Below, in pieces: positions 1 to 8,239 of a stretch of 64,000 nt of DNA. The position numbers were made by a program, and so were the translations under genes. Origin of the DNA: Kuafuiihalomonas sp964473255 (lineage in GTDB: Bacteria; Myxococcota; Kuafuiibacteriia; Kuafuiibacteriales; Kuafuiibacteriaceae); the NCBI GenBank assembly GCA_964473255.1, contig CAYYOT010000003.1:62001-126000 (forward strand), in the 5' to 3' direction. The notes beneath the pieces are model-generated. The model saw nothing but the letters and a program-made list of their open reading frames with translations. It did not search any database and had not been told where the DNA came from. Within the stretch, counting starts at the first letter, position 1. The number at the start of each line of letters is the position of its first letter.

Positions 1-2
1 AC

Positions 3-1067
3 TGTGGTGGTGATTGCTCCCAGGTCTACGGCGGCGGACAGGCGGTCACGCTCACCGCTTCCGCGGCCGCCGGAAACGTCTTTACCGGCTGGGGCGGCGA
101 CTGCTCGGCGTCCGGGGCCGACCCGTCGTGCATGCTGGTCATGGATGCGGCTCGGTCCGTGTCGGCGGCGTTCGACGCGGTTGCTCTCGACGTGACCGTG
201 TCCGTGACCGGTGCGGGGCGAGTGCGGTCGACCCCTCCCGGCATCGACTGTCCGGGGTCGTGTACGGCTGGATTCGTCGCCGGCACCTCCTTGACCTTCG
301 AGGCCGCCCCGGACGTCGACCAAGGCGTGTCCGCGTGGACCGGGCCGTGCGCTTCCGCCGGCCGCGATACGAGCTGCACTTTCGTCGTCGATCGGGCGGC
401 TTCGGTCGACGTCGCCTTCGACGACTTCTTCGTCCTCCCGCTGCGCGCCGATATGTCGTGCGAAGCCCTCTTTCGCTTCGAGGCAGCAGCGCCGAGGCAG
501 AATAGCTGCGGGGGGGGCGGCAACGCCGTCGAAGTGGGCAGCTGGACCGCAGCCGTTTCGCGCTCGAGCGCGCTCGGTGACGCATACCGGCCGGGAGCGG
601 AAGGCGATGCGCTGGACACCACCGTGCTGCTCGGCGACGCGGCGCCCTTCACCTTCGAGCTTTCCGTCCGTCGGACGGGTACCGCCTTCGGTGGCTTCGG
701 CTCGGGCGTTCTGGTCTCGGACCGGGATGCCGCCGACCCGGGAGGGCCGGGATTCGAGCTGCTCGCCCTCGACGACGGAGCCGTCGAGCTTCAGACCTTC
801 ACCAGCAGCGTCACTTTTTCATCGGTACGCACCTCGACCGATACGTTGGCCGTCGATCGATGGGTCCACCTTACAGTCGTTCGAAGGAGTCAGGACGTCG
901 AGTTGTTCGTGGATGGAGCGTCGGCGGCCAGTCTGGGCAGCGCTCCAAACTGGACGGCTTCGTCGAGTACGGCGATCGTAGGAGCTCGACGCGATGGTTC
1001 CGGATACCGACAGACCCTGCAGGGTGACGTCGACGAGATTCGCTTCAGCAGTGTGGCTCGCCGGTAG
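3..1067 (+). CDS. Truncated surface protein: InlB-type repeats plus LamG/concanavalin-like domain
   Basis: The frame is open from the left edge, so the N-terminus is missing. The visible part starts with at least two divergent InlB B-type repeats. Each has a 'GW/WTG-C' turn, a paired-cysteine segment and a closing 'A-S-V-x-V/A-x-F-D' strand; the first ends near base 180 and the second near base 425. About 200 residues follow that look like a LamG/jelly-roll fold: 'PFTFELSVRRTG', 'RWVHLTVVR', 'VELFVDGA' and the terminal 'GDVDEIRFSSVAR'. Such proteins are usually secreted or surface-bound adhesin-like proteins in myxobacteria. The fold assignment is from sequence patterns and the ligand is unknown. 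An 18-base gap separates it from the next gene. Confidence 0.8.
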   Translation, partial: CGGDCSQVYGGGQAVTLTASAAAGNVFTGWGGDCSASGADPSCMLVMDAARSVSAAFDAVALDVTVSVTGAGRVRSTPPGIDCPGSCTAGFVAGTSLTFEAAPDVDQGVSAWTGPCASAGRDTSCTFVVDRAASVDVAFDDFFVLPLRADMSCEALFRFEAAAPRQNSCGGGGNAVEVGSWTAAVSRSSALGDAYRPGAEGDALDTTVLLGDAAPFTFELSVRRTGTAFGGFGSGVLVSDRDAADPGGPGFELLALDDGAVELQTFTSSVTFSSVRTSTDTLAVDRWVHLTVVRRSQDVELFVDGASAASLGSAPNWTASSSTAIVGARRDGSGYRQTLQGDVDEIRFSSVARR

Positions 1068-1085
1068 CGTTTCGCGGGGAAAACG

Positions 1086-2210
1086 ATGATCGACACCGTC
1101 GAGGCGTTGCTCGGCGCGCAAGGGCTGGCGGTTCTGTCGTCGGTCAGCCCTCCGTCGGAGCGTTCGAAGGTCGAGGACGGGATTCAAGCCTGTGGCCGGT
1201 CCCTCGAGGTCATCCGCCGCATCGATCTGACGCCTCACGAGTTGGCTGACGCCGGTGTGGCCGACCTCGCGACCTGGAACGCCTTGGCCCCGGAGATTCG
1301 AAGCCTGCTGGTGAGCGTGCGCTCCACCGTCCACGCACTGCGGGAACTGTTTCCCGCGGACGATCCGAGCGCCGGGACCGATTCGATCGATCTCGATGGA
1401 GCCTTCCAGGAGGCCGAGGACTTCACCCCGGATCGAGGTCCTCAGGTCGACGCGGCGCTCGCCGACGAGAGGACGTCGGGGGCCGTCGTCGGGGTACTCA
1501 CCGCGATGCTGGAAGAGGATATCGTTCGGTTCGGACAGCGGATGCGGTCGCCTCAGCTGGTCGCGGATCGCTGGGCGCTGCTCGGCGAGCTACACGAGCT
1601 CAAGAGCCACTGTGCTCAGTGCCTCGATGCGGTGGTCGCGGCTTTGCTCCGCCCCCATACCACCCAGCCGGTCGAAAACTGGCTCCCCACTTACGCCAGT
1701 GCCGGTACCCGGGCTGCCCGTCTACGTCGCGACATCGTGGATCTCCACCGTGCGGTCGTCGAACTTCATGCGCGGCTCACCGCAGACTCGAGTCAGCTGA
1801 GCGACATTTGCCGAGAGGTCGAGAGGCTTCTTCGCGAGTTCGCGACGCAGCCGTCCTATGCCGACCTGAGACCCCTGGACAAGCAGCAGATCCTTCAGTT
1901 CCGGATCTGGCTTCTCCAAGCCCAGCGAGCGGATGCCGGTCCCCGCTTCGAAGACTTCGGTCGCTGTCTGGAAGTGATGCAGGACATCAATCGTCGCCCG
2001 GTTCTTCGGGACCACGATCGAGCCCAGCTCGACCTCGCCGTGATGCTGCTCGAGTCCGAAGAGCCGGTCGACGCCACCCGCGCCTGCCTAGAAGCCGTCT
2101 ACGGCCGGTCGGCGGAGCTCGACGCGCTCTTGCGTCGCTGGCCGGACGACCCTCCCTCACCGGATGTCCTGCTGGCCGGCGTCCTTCAGGTCCGCGACGG
2201 CCTCAACTAG
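1086..2210 (+). CDS. Hypothetical soluble helical protein, 374 aa
   Basis: I do not recognise a family. The predicted protein has no signal peptide and no membrane segment. It is rich in Leu, Arg, Glu and Asp, with long amphipathic stretches (for example residues 160-300: 'ELHELKSHCAQCLDAVVAAL', 'LRRDIVDLHRAVVELHARL'), so a mostly alpha-helical cytoplasmic protein is likely. One cysteine pair, C-A-Q-C, lies near residue 178. The ATG start follows the preceding gene by 18 bases and the next gene lies 48 bases downstream. Codon use matches the neighbours, with strong GC at third positions, supporting a real gene. No function is proposed. Confidence 0.75.
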   Translation: MIDTVEALLGAQGLAVLSSVSPPSERSKVEDGIQACGRSLEVIRRIDLTPHELADAGVADLATWNALAPEIRSLLVSVRSTVHALRELFPADDPSAGTDSIDLDGAFQEAEDFTPDRGPQVDAALADERTSGAVVGVLTAMLEEDIVRFGQRMRSPQLVADRWALLGELHELKSHCAQCLDAVVAALLRPHTTQPVENWLPTYASAGTRAARLRRDIVDLHRAVVELHARLTADSSQLSDICREVERLLREFATQPSYADLRPLDKQQILQFRIWLLQAQRADAGPRFEDFGRCLEVMQDINRRPVLRDHDRAQLDLAVMLLESEEPVDATRACLEAVYGRSAELDALLRRWPDDPPSPDVLLAGVLQVRDGLN

Positions 2211-2258
2211 GGTCTGGACCCGGGTGCCCCGCGCACCGGAAAGCGCTATGTCCCGCTC

Positions 2259-3038
2259 ATGGTGGATTACGAGAACATCGCTTTCGAGGAGCACGACGGC
2301 ATTGCTCGCCTGACGGTCGACCGTCCTCGTGCTCTCAACGCCCTGAACGCCGCCACGCTGCGGGAGATCCATGCCTGCGTGGACGCCCTTCCTTCCTCGG
2401 TCCGGGTCCTGATCGTCACCGGTGCCGGCGACAAAGCCTTCGTGGCTGGCGCGGACATCAAGGAGATGGCTTCGATGTCGTCGACCGAGGTCCTCGGCTT
2501 CACGCAGGAAGGCCACGCCGCGCTCGCGGCGCTCGAAGCGCTGCCTCTCCCGGTGATCGCAGCCGTCAACGGTTTCGCGCTCGGCGGCGGCTGCGAGCTC
2601 ATGCTCGCCTGCGACTTCGCGGTCGCGGCGGAGACGGCGCGTTTCGGCCAGCCGGAAGTCGCTTTGGGCGTCACCCCCGGCCTGGGCGGAACGGTTCGTT
2701 TGAGCCGGAGAGTCGGACCCGCCTGGTCGCGTCGGCTGCTGGTGACCGGTGAGCAAATCGATGCTCGACAGGCGCTGACCATCGGTCTCGTCACCGAGGT
2801 GGTTCCCGCAACGACCCTTCACGAGCGCTGCCAGGAACTCGCGGTCCAGATTCGCAGTCAGGCACCCCTCGCCGTCGCGTGGGCCAAGCGGGCTTCGCAG
2901 CTCGCCGAAGAAGCAGCGCTTTCCGCGGGGCTCGAGCATGAGCAGCGCGTGTTCGCGTCCGCGTTCGCCACCGAAGACCAGAAGGAAGGAATGGCCGCCT
3001 TCGTCGAAAAGCGGACCGTAACCTGGAAGGGGCGATGA
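2259..3038 (+). CDS. Enoyl-CoA hydratase/isomerase (crotonase family)
   Basis: A 259-residue protein of normal crotonase length. The first oxyanion-hole element is 'AGADIKEMASM' near residue 68 and the second is 'NGFALGGGCELMLACD' near 105-120. 'FGQPEVALGVTPGLGG' follows, including the glutamate position used by hydratases. This fits hydration of trans-2-enoyl-CoA in beta-oxidation, though related isomerases cannot be excluded. An upstream ATG at 2248 is out of frame, so the 2259 start stands. It lies 30 bases ahead of an acyl-CoA dehydrogenase, a common beta-oxidation pairing. Confidence 0.93.
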   Translation: MVDYENIAFEEHDGIARLTVDRPRALNALNAATLREIHACVDALPSSVRVLIVTGAGDKAFVAGADIKEMASMSSTEVLGFTQEGHAALAALEALPLPVIAAVNGFALGGGCELMLACDFAVAAETARFGQPEVALGVTPGLGGTVRLSRRVGPAWSRRLLVTGEQIDARQALTIGLVTEVVPATTLHERCQELAVQIRSQAPLAVAWAKRASQLAEEAALSAGLEHEQRVFASAFATEDQKEGMAAFVEKRTVTWKGR

Positions 3039-3068
3039 AGCCGGGTCGCCTTGTGCTAAGCCGGGAGC

Positions 3069-4184
3069 GTGGAAGCGACGTTGACGCCCGAGCTTCGCGA
3101 CTTGCGCGAAAGAGTACGGTCGCTGGCCGACGAAGCCATCGCGCCGAAAGCCGAGACGACCGACCGCGAGGCACGGTTTCCTCGGGCGCAGATGCAGGTT
3201 CTCGCCGAGGCCGGCCTGCTTGCGATGCTGGTTCCCGAAGACCGGGGGGGAAACGGCCATGGATCGACCGCCTACGCCTTGGCGATTGCGGAGGTCGCTC
3301 GAGCGTGCGCGTCGACTTCGGTCACCATGGCAGTGACCAACATGGTGGCCGACGCCGTGTCGGCCTGGGGCGACCCGGATCAGATTGCCGAGCACGTTCC
3401 GCGGATCGCCGACGGTACCTACGTTGCCGGATCGTTCGCCCTGTCCGAGCCTGAAGCCGGCTCGGATGCGGGAAGCCTGAAGGCGACCGCGGTCCGCGAT
3501 GAAGCTGGCTACCTGCTGAACGGAAGCAAGGCCTGGATCACCAGCGGCGACCACGCGGGCCTGGTCTTGGTCATGGCCAAGACGGATCCGCACGCGGGGA
3601 GTCGCGGGATCTCGACCTTCCTGGTCGACCCCGGAACGCCCGGCTTTTCGGTGGGGCGTCACGAGGACAAGATGGGTCTCCGCGGCTCGACGACCGTCAC
3701 CCTCAACCTGGAGGACGTCCGCGTTCCCGAACATGAGCGCCTGGGCGACGAGGGCGTCGGTTTCAAGGTCGCAATGCGGGCGCTCGACGGCGGACGGATA
3801 GGGATCGCCGCCCAGGCGACGGGCATCGCCCGGGGCGCCTATGAGGCGGCGGTCGAGCTCATCGGTTCGGCGCGCGGCGAGCTGGTCGACGCCGCCGCTC
3901 GATTGGACGCGGCCGAGGCCATGATCCTTCGCGCGTCGGCCGGCAAGGACGCCGGCGTTCCGTTTTCTCTCGAGGCTTCGATGGCGAAGCTCTTCGCCAC
4001 CGAGTCGGCCAACCGGATCGTTCAAGCGGCGTTCGCCGCCGTGGCCGAGGCCGGTTTCGATCCGCCTCATCGGCTCGAGCAGGGCGTCCGGGATGTTCGG
4101 GTGACGACTATCTACGAGGGGACCAGCGAGATTCAGCGGATCGTGATCGCCCGCAAGCTGTTCGAATCGGCCGCCGTCTCGTAA
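3069..4184 (+). CDS. Acyl-CoA dehydrogenase family protein with altered FAD-contact motifs
   Basis: A 371-residue flavoprotein-like sequence with a GTG start. The ACAD signatures are present: 'FALSEPEAGSDAGS' near 125, 'GSKAWITSG' near 155, 'KMGLRGS' near 205, and the catalytic-base segment 'YEGTSEIQR' near 350. Two elements are abnormal. The helix that normally carries R-x-x-F-G, whose arginine contacts FAD of the partner subunit, is shortened by about 13 residues and lacks that motif. The usual Q-x-x-G-G-x-G-Y segment before the catalytic glutamate reads as 'AAVAEAGF'. The enzyme may still be active but is a divergent member. It follows the crotonase gene by 30 bases. Confidence 0.9.
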   Translation: MEATLTPELRDLRERVRSLADEAIAPKAETTDREARFPRAQMQVLAEAGLLAMLVPEDRGGNGHGSTAYALAIAEVARACASTSVTMAVTNMVADAVSAWGDPDQIAEHVPRIADGTYVAGSFALSEPEAGSDAGSLKATAVRDEAGYLLNGSKAWITSGDHAGLVLVMAKTDPHAGSRGISTFLVDPGTPGFSVGRHEDKMGLRGSTTVTLNLEDVRVPEHERLGDEGVGFKVAMRALDGGRIGIAAQATGIARGAYEAAVELIGSARGELVDAAARLDAAEAMILRASAGKDAGVPFSLEASMAKLFATESANRIVQAAFAAVAEAGFDPPHRLEQGVRDVRVTTIYEGTSEIQRIVIARKLFESAAVS

Positions 4185-4240
4185 GGGGTCGACGGTTTCC
4201 GGGTTGACGCCCGCCTGTGCCCGCGACTACCCGATCGCTG

Positions 4241-4774
4241 ATGCGGCCGTCGATGCTCGCCGTGGCGTTGCTCTTGGCACCGAACTCGGCCTTGGCCCTC
4301 AAGATCGGGGTCGTGGACATGGAGCGCGCGATTCGCGCGTCGGACCATTTCGACCAGGTGCGGAGCCGGCTCGAGCAGGAGCGTGCCAAGCTCCAAGCGG
4401 TTCTCGATCAGCAGGAGTCCGATCTCGAACGCCGCCGCCAGGAGCTGGAGGCCAAGAGCGCCGTGAGTACGGCGGAGAGCCTTCAGGCCGAGCAGGCTCA
4501 GCTGATGACCGACCTTCAGCGCGTCGGTCAGCAGTTCATGGTGCTGCAGCAGCAGCTCCAGGCGCTGGAACAGCGCTACACCGGACAGCTGTTCGTACGC
4601 TTTCAGGCCATCGTGCGCAGTGCCGCGGTCGAGCGAGATCTCGACTTCGTCTTTGACGAGGGAGCGGACGGCGATCCCAACGTGCTGTTTTCGACCAAGG
4701 CGCTCGATCTCACCGAGATCGTCGTGGAGCTCTACCAAAAGCAGTACAAGGACAAGCCGCTGGAGCTGGACTGA
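4241..4774 (+). CDS. skp: Skp/OmpH-family periplasmic chaperone
   Basis: The protein begins with a cleavable-looking signal ('MRPSMLAVALLLAPNSALA') when the ATG at 4241 is used; a GTG at 4217 would add eight residues. The mature part starts 'LKIGVVDMERAIRASDHF', the standard OmpH opening, followed by a long charged coiled-coil segment rich in Gln and Glu (roughly residues 40-125) and a short C-terminal beta/alpha part. Skp-type trimers hold unfolded outer-membrane proteins in the periplasm. Its position immediately before lpxD-fabZ-lpxA is the conserved order in many Gram-negatives. Here bamA is not upstream; the acyl-CoA dehydrogenase gene takes that place. Confidence 0.9.
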   Translation: MRPSMLAVALLLAPNSALALKIGVVDMERAIRASDHFDQVRSRLEQERAKLQAVLDQQESDLERRRQELEAKSAVSTAESLQAEQAQLMTDLQRVGQQFMVLQQQLQALEQRYTGQLFVRFQAIVRSAAVERDLDFVFDEGADGDPNVLFSTKALDLTEIVVELYQKQYKDKPLELD

Positions 4775-4777
4775 GCC

Positions 4778-5818
4778 ATGTCGGGCACGACCCAGTCCCT
4801 CGCCGAGCTCTTGGCGAGGATCCAGGGTCGGACGGTCGGTGGCAGTTTCGAACCCTCATCCGTGCGCATCGTTCCTCCGGCGGAAGCGGGTCCGGGGACG
4901 GTGACGTTCCTCGATTCGGCGCGGCACCTGCGCGAGCTGTCTTCGCCAGCCGGTGTCCTCGTCGTGCGGTCCGGTCTCGAGGGACGACTGGCGGAGTTCG
5001 ACTGTACGGCGCTCGTCGTCGTCGACGACGCCTATGTTGCCCTGGCCCGGGCGGCGGCAGCGATCGACTCCGAACCCGCCCCGCCCCCCGGGGTGGATCC
5101 CACCGCTCGCGTGGACGGCACGGCCCGACTCGGTCCGGACGTGCGGTTGGGCCCGTACGTGGTCGTCGGTCCTCGGGTCGTGGTCGGTGAAGGCACGATC
5201 CTCGAGGCCGGTGTCCATGTACGCGAGGGTGCCTCCGTGGGTGCGTACGCGCATCTTCACGACCGCGTCGTCATCGGGGCGGGGTGTCGGGTGGGAGATC
5301 GATGTGTCCTCCACCCTGGCGTCGTGGTCGGAGCCGACGGCTTCGGATTCGCTCGGCCCGAGCGCGGCCCGCCCTTGAAGCTCCCGCAGTGGGGGACTGT
5401 CGAGATCGGTGACGACGTCGAAATCGGAGCCAACAGCTGCATCGATCGCGGCACCTTTGGCCCCACCCGCGTAGGACGCGGTACGAAGATCGACAACCTC
5501 GTACAGGTCGGGCACAACGCTCAGGTCGGCGAAGAGTGCGTGCTGGTCGCACAGAGCGGCGTGGCCGGCTCGGCTCGGCTCGAGTCGGGAGCGATCGTTG
5601 CTGCGCAGGCCGGCGTGGCCGGTCATCGGCGCGTTGGGCACCGGGGCATCGCGTCCGCGCAAGCGGGGGTCATGCGCGATGTGCCCGACCATACGATGGT
5701 CGTTGGTTCTCCCGCGGAGCCCCGCTGGCGCTACTTCCGACGGTTGGCGTATCTGCGCCGGCTCGAAGAGCTGTTCCGTCGCGTTCGCATTTTGGAGCGA
5801 GAAAGGATCTCTCGATGA
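4778..5818 (+). CDS. lpxD: UDP-3-O-acylglucosamine N-acyltransferase LpxD
   Basis: A 346-residue protein with the N-terminal uridine-binding domain (about 1-100), then a left-handed beta-helix of hexapeptide repeats ('ARLGPDVRLGPYVVVGPRVVVGE' style, about 108-310) and a helical C-terminus ('LRRLEELFRRVRILER'). The family signature 'GADGFGFA' is present near residue 188 and 'VGHNAQVG' near 247 contains the catalytic histidine. It adds the N-linked hydroxyacyl chain in the third step of lipid A synthesis. The ATG follows skp by three bases, and its stop overlaps the fabZ start as ATGA. Confidence 0.96.
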   Translation: MSGTTQSLAELLARIQGRTVGGSFEPSSVRIVPPAEAGPGTVTFLDSARHLRELSSPAGVLVVRSGLEGRLAEFDCTALVVVDDAYVALARAAAAIDSEPAPPPGVDPTARVDGTARLGPDVRLGPYVVVGPRVVVGEGTILEAGVHVREGASVGAYAHLHDRVVIGAGCRVGDRCVLHPGVVVGADGFGFARPERGPPLKLPQWGTVEIGDDVEIGANSCIDRGTFGPTRVGRGTKIDNLVQVGHNAQVGEECVLVAQSGVAGSARLESGAIVAAQAGVAGHRRVGHRGIASAQAGVMRDVPDHTMVVGSPAEPRWRYFRRLAYLRRLEELFRRVRILERERISR

Positions 5819-6309
5819 CCACGCTCAACATCAATCAGATCAAGCGGTACCTCCCTCATCGCCAGCCTTTTCTGCTGGTCGACCGGGTCGATGAGGTCGT
5901 CCCCAACGAGTCGATCGTCGCGCGGAAAGCGATCTCGGTGAACGAAGCCTTCTTCAACGGACATTTTCCCGGGAACCCGGTCATGCCGGGGGTCCTTCAG
6001 CTGGAAGCCATGGCCCAGGCCGCCGCGCTGCTTGCCGTGACCAGCGGCGCGACGATCGACCGTAAGAATTCCATATATGTGACGGGTTTCGACGGCTGCA
6101 AGTTTCGACGACCCGTCGTTCCTGGCGACGTACTCGTCCTGACGGCGAAGATACTGAAGCGCCGTCTGAGCCTGTGGAAGCTTTCCTGCGAAGCGCACGT
6201 GGATGGAGTCATGGCGAGCTGTGCGGTGATCACCGCGACGTCGGGACCGTCGGCCAGTACGGACGACCGACCCGACGGTCTGCCGGAGTTCGGGTTCGAA
6301 GCGGTCTGA
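5815..6309 (+). CDS. fabZ: 3-hydroxyacyl-[ACP] dehydratase FabZ
   Basis: A 164-residue hot-dog fold dehydratase starting at the ATG that overlaps the lpxD stop. The signature 'YLPHRQPFLLVDRV' is near residue 12, and the catalytic histidine lies in 'FNGHFPGNPVMPGVLQLEAMAQ' (residues about 46-67, key residues H49 and E63). It dehydrates 3-hydroxyacyl-ACP in fatty acid elongation, and so competes with LpxA and LpxD for the same 3-hydroxyacyl-ACP pool. That explains the conserved co-location. Seven bases separate it from lpxA. Confidence 0.96.
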   Translation: MTTLNINQIKRYLPHRQPFLLVDRVDEVVPNESIVARKAISVNEAFFNGHFPGNPVMPGVLQLEAMAQAAALLAVTSGATIDRKNSIYVTGFDGCKFRRPVVPGDVLVLTAKILKRRLSLWKLSCEAHVDGVMASCAVITATSGPSASTDDRPDGLPEFGFEAV

Positions 6310-6316
6310 GACGTCG

Positions 6317-7123
6317 ATGCCGAGCGTCCATGCCACGGCCGTCGTCGCGGCGGGAGCGCATCTGGCGGACGGCGTGACGATCGGTCCATACGCAGTGATC
6401 GGTTCGCATGTCCGTCTGGAGGACGGCGTTCGCATCCACGCCCACGCGGTGGTCGATGGGCATACCGTGGTGGGACCCGATTCCGAGATCTACCCCTTCG
6501 CCGCCGTGGGGCTGCGGCCGCAGGACCGCAAGTACGATGGCTCGGATACGCGGCTGACGATCGGTCGCGCGTCCGTCGTTCGAGAATACGTGACGATCCA
6601 ACCCGGCAGTCGCGAAGGGGGCCTCACTCGAATCGGGCACCGGACGCTCATCATGGCGTATAGTCACATTGCTCACGACTGCTGGATTGGCGACCGGGTT
6701 ACCATCGCGAATGCAGCCCAAATTGCAGGACACTGCCGGATCGAAGACCACGCCGTCCTCGGAGGCGTTACGACCGTCCATCAGTTCGTGCGCGTCGGCC
6801 GTCACGCCATGACCGGGGCAGCGACGCGGACCGTTCGTGATGTCCCTCCGTTCATGCTGGTCGACGGCAACCCCGCCCGCGTCGTCGGCCTCAACAAGGT
6901 GGGCCTCGAGCGAGCGGGTTATGACCGAGCCGGGGTGGATCGGCTCAAACGCGCGTTTCGATGTCTCTACGGCTCTCCGACTCTTCAGCGAGGACTCGAG
7001 ACCTTGACCGCCGACGCTCGGACGCCCGAGGAGCGGGCGCTCGTGGAGTTCGTGGCCTCCTCAACTCGAGGGATCACTCGGCCCCGGCGCCGCGTGCGGC
7101 CCCCGGTGCCTCGTACTTCGTGA
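6317..7123 (+). CDS. lpxA: UDP-N-acetylglucosamine acyltransferase LpxA
   Basis: A 268-residue trimeric acyltransferase. Hexapeptide repeats fill residues 1-190 and a helical C-terminal domain follows. Family landmarks are 'YPFAAVGLRPQDRKYDG' near 57, 'REYVTIQPGS' near 92, the catalytic-histidine segment 'YSHIAHDCWIGD' near 115 and 'VHQFVRVGRHAMTG' near 155. It performs the first step of lipid A synthesis, O-acylation of UDP-GlcNAc. The stop overlaps the GTG start of lpxB (GTGA at 7120-7123), so translation is probably coupled. Confidence 0.96.
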   Translation: MPSVHATAVVAAGAHLADGVTIGPYAVIGSHVRLEDGVRIHAHAVVDGHTVVGPDSEIYPFAAVGLRPQDRKYDGSDTRLTIGRASVVREYVTIQPGSREGGLTRIGHRTLIMAYSHIAHDCWIGDRVTIANAAQIAGHCRIEDHAVLGGVTTVHQFVRVGRHAMTGAATRTVRDVPPFMLVDGNPARVVGLNKVGLERAGYDRAGVDRLKRAFRCLYGSPTLQRGLETLTADARTPEERALVEFVASSTRGITRPRRRVRPPVPRTS

Positions 7124-8232
7124 AGAGGCTCAAGCTGTTCGTTTCCGCGGCCGAGGCGAGCGGCGATGCCTTGGCCGCCGGCGTCCTCCGGTCGCTGCAG
7201 AGCGGGGGCGCGAGGGTCGAGGCGTTCGGCATGGGAGGGCCAGCGAGTATCGCCGCCGGCTTGGACGCGTGGTCCTCACCGCCCAGCGTGAGCGGATTGG
7301 TCGAGGTCGCGGGTCATCTTCCGCGGCTCCTTCGTCTTCGCTCGGAGCTCCTTCATCGAGCACGTCGACATCGCCCCGACCTGGCGATCTTGGTCGATGC
7401 TCCGGATTTTCATCTGGGCCTGGCCCGCGGCCTGCGCCGGAGCGGGATCCGAACCGTCGCGTACGGGGCGCCGTCCGTCTGGGCCTGGCGCCCGGGTCGA
7501 GCGAAGGCGTTCTCTGCCGCCTTCGACCGCATTCTGGTTCTCTTTCGCTTCGAGGTGGCTGCCTGGCCGGTGGGCGATGTGCACTGGGTCGGGCATCCGG
7601 CCTTCGACGACCCGACCCCGCCACAACCGGCGGCTGACCGGCCCCGTCTGGTGCTTCTTCCGGGTTCACGGGCCGCCGAAGTAGGGCAGCACCTTCCGCG
7701 CATGCTGGCGGCCGCCGAGAAGATTCGATGCGAACGGCCCGAGCTCGAAGTCGCGTTGTCGGTCGCGCCCGGACTCGACGGTCGTCTTCATCGCCGAGCG
7801 GTCGAGCGTCGTGGCCTGGATGTGCGGTGGCTGCGCGGCGCCGTGGCCAAGGACATCGGGTCGGCCTCGGCCTGCTGGGCGGCGTCGGGCACGGTGACGC
7901 TGAGATTGGGTCTGTGGGGCGTTCCCCAGGCGGTTGTCTACCGCCTTCATCCGGTGACCTACGCCGTCCTTCGCCGGTTGGTCCGGGTGTCTCACGTGGC
8001 GCTGCCGAACCTCCTGACCGGTACCGCGGCCGTACCCGAGTTCATTCAAGCGCGGTGGACGACCGATGCGCTGGTCGAGTGGACGCGGACCGCGCTCGAT
8101 GTTCCCGCGATCCGCGAAGACGCCGTGCGCCTTGCGGAAGGTCTTCGTCGCGCGGGTGGCGCTCCGGGAAGCTCACGACGGGCAGCCCGGGCAGTCCTCG
8201 ACCTCCTGGGCTCCGACGGTCTCGTGTTATGA
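7120..8232 (+). CDS. lpxB: Lipid-A-disaccharide synthase LpxB
   Basis: A 370-residue GT19-type glycosyltransferase if the GTG overlapping the lpxA stop is used. It opens with 'LKLFVSAAEASGDALAAGVL', a variant of the conserved A-G-E-A-S-G-D loop. It continues with 'GLVEVAGHLPRLL', 'LVDAPDFHLGLARGLR', 'YGAPSVWAWRPGRA' and the C-terminal nucleotide-sugar region 'LLPGSRAAEV', 'ASGTVTLRLGLWGVPQAVVYR' and 'LPNLLTG'. LpxB joins UDP-diacylglucosamine to lipid X. Extending further upstream would cover lpxA in another frame and is unlikely. A standalone LpxI or LpxH is not seen in the window. Confidence 0.94.
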   Translation: MKRLKLFVSAAEASGDALAAGVLRSLQSGGARVEAFGMGGPASIAAGLDAWSSPPSVSGLVEVAGHLPRLLRLRSELLHRARRHRPDLAILVDAPDFHLGLARGLRRSGIRTVAYGAPSVWAWRPGRAKAFSAAFDRILVLFRFEVAAWPVGDVHWVGHPAFDDPTPPQPAADRPRLVLLPGSRAAEVGQHLPRMLAAAEKIRCERPELEVALSVAPGLDGRLHRRAVERRGLDVRWLRGAVAKDIGSASACWAASGTVTLRLGLWGVPQAVVYRLHPVTYAVLRRLVRVSHVALPNLLTGTAAVPEFIQARWTTDALVEWTRTALDVPAIREDAVRLAEGLRRAGGAPGSSRRAARAVLDLLGSDGLVL

Positions 8233-8239
8233 CCCGGCC

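Noticed and set aside
2157..4070. 637-codon open frame on the minus strand
   Set aside because: It lies opposite the crotonase and acyl-CoA dehydrogenase genes, has no recognisable domain, and has the Arg/Asp/His-rich composition typical of shadow frames in GC-rich DNA.
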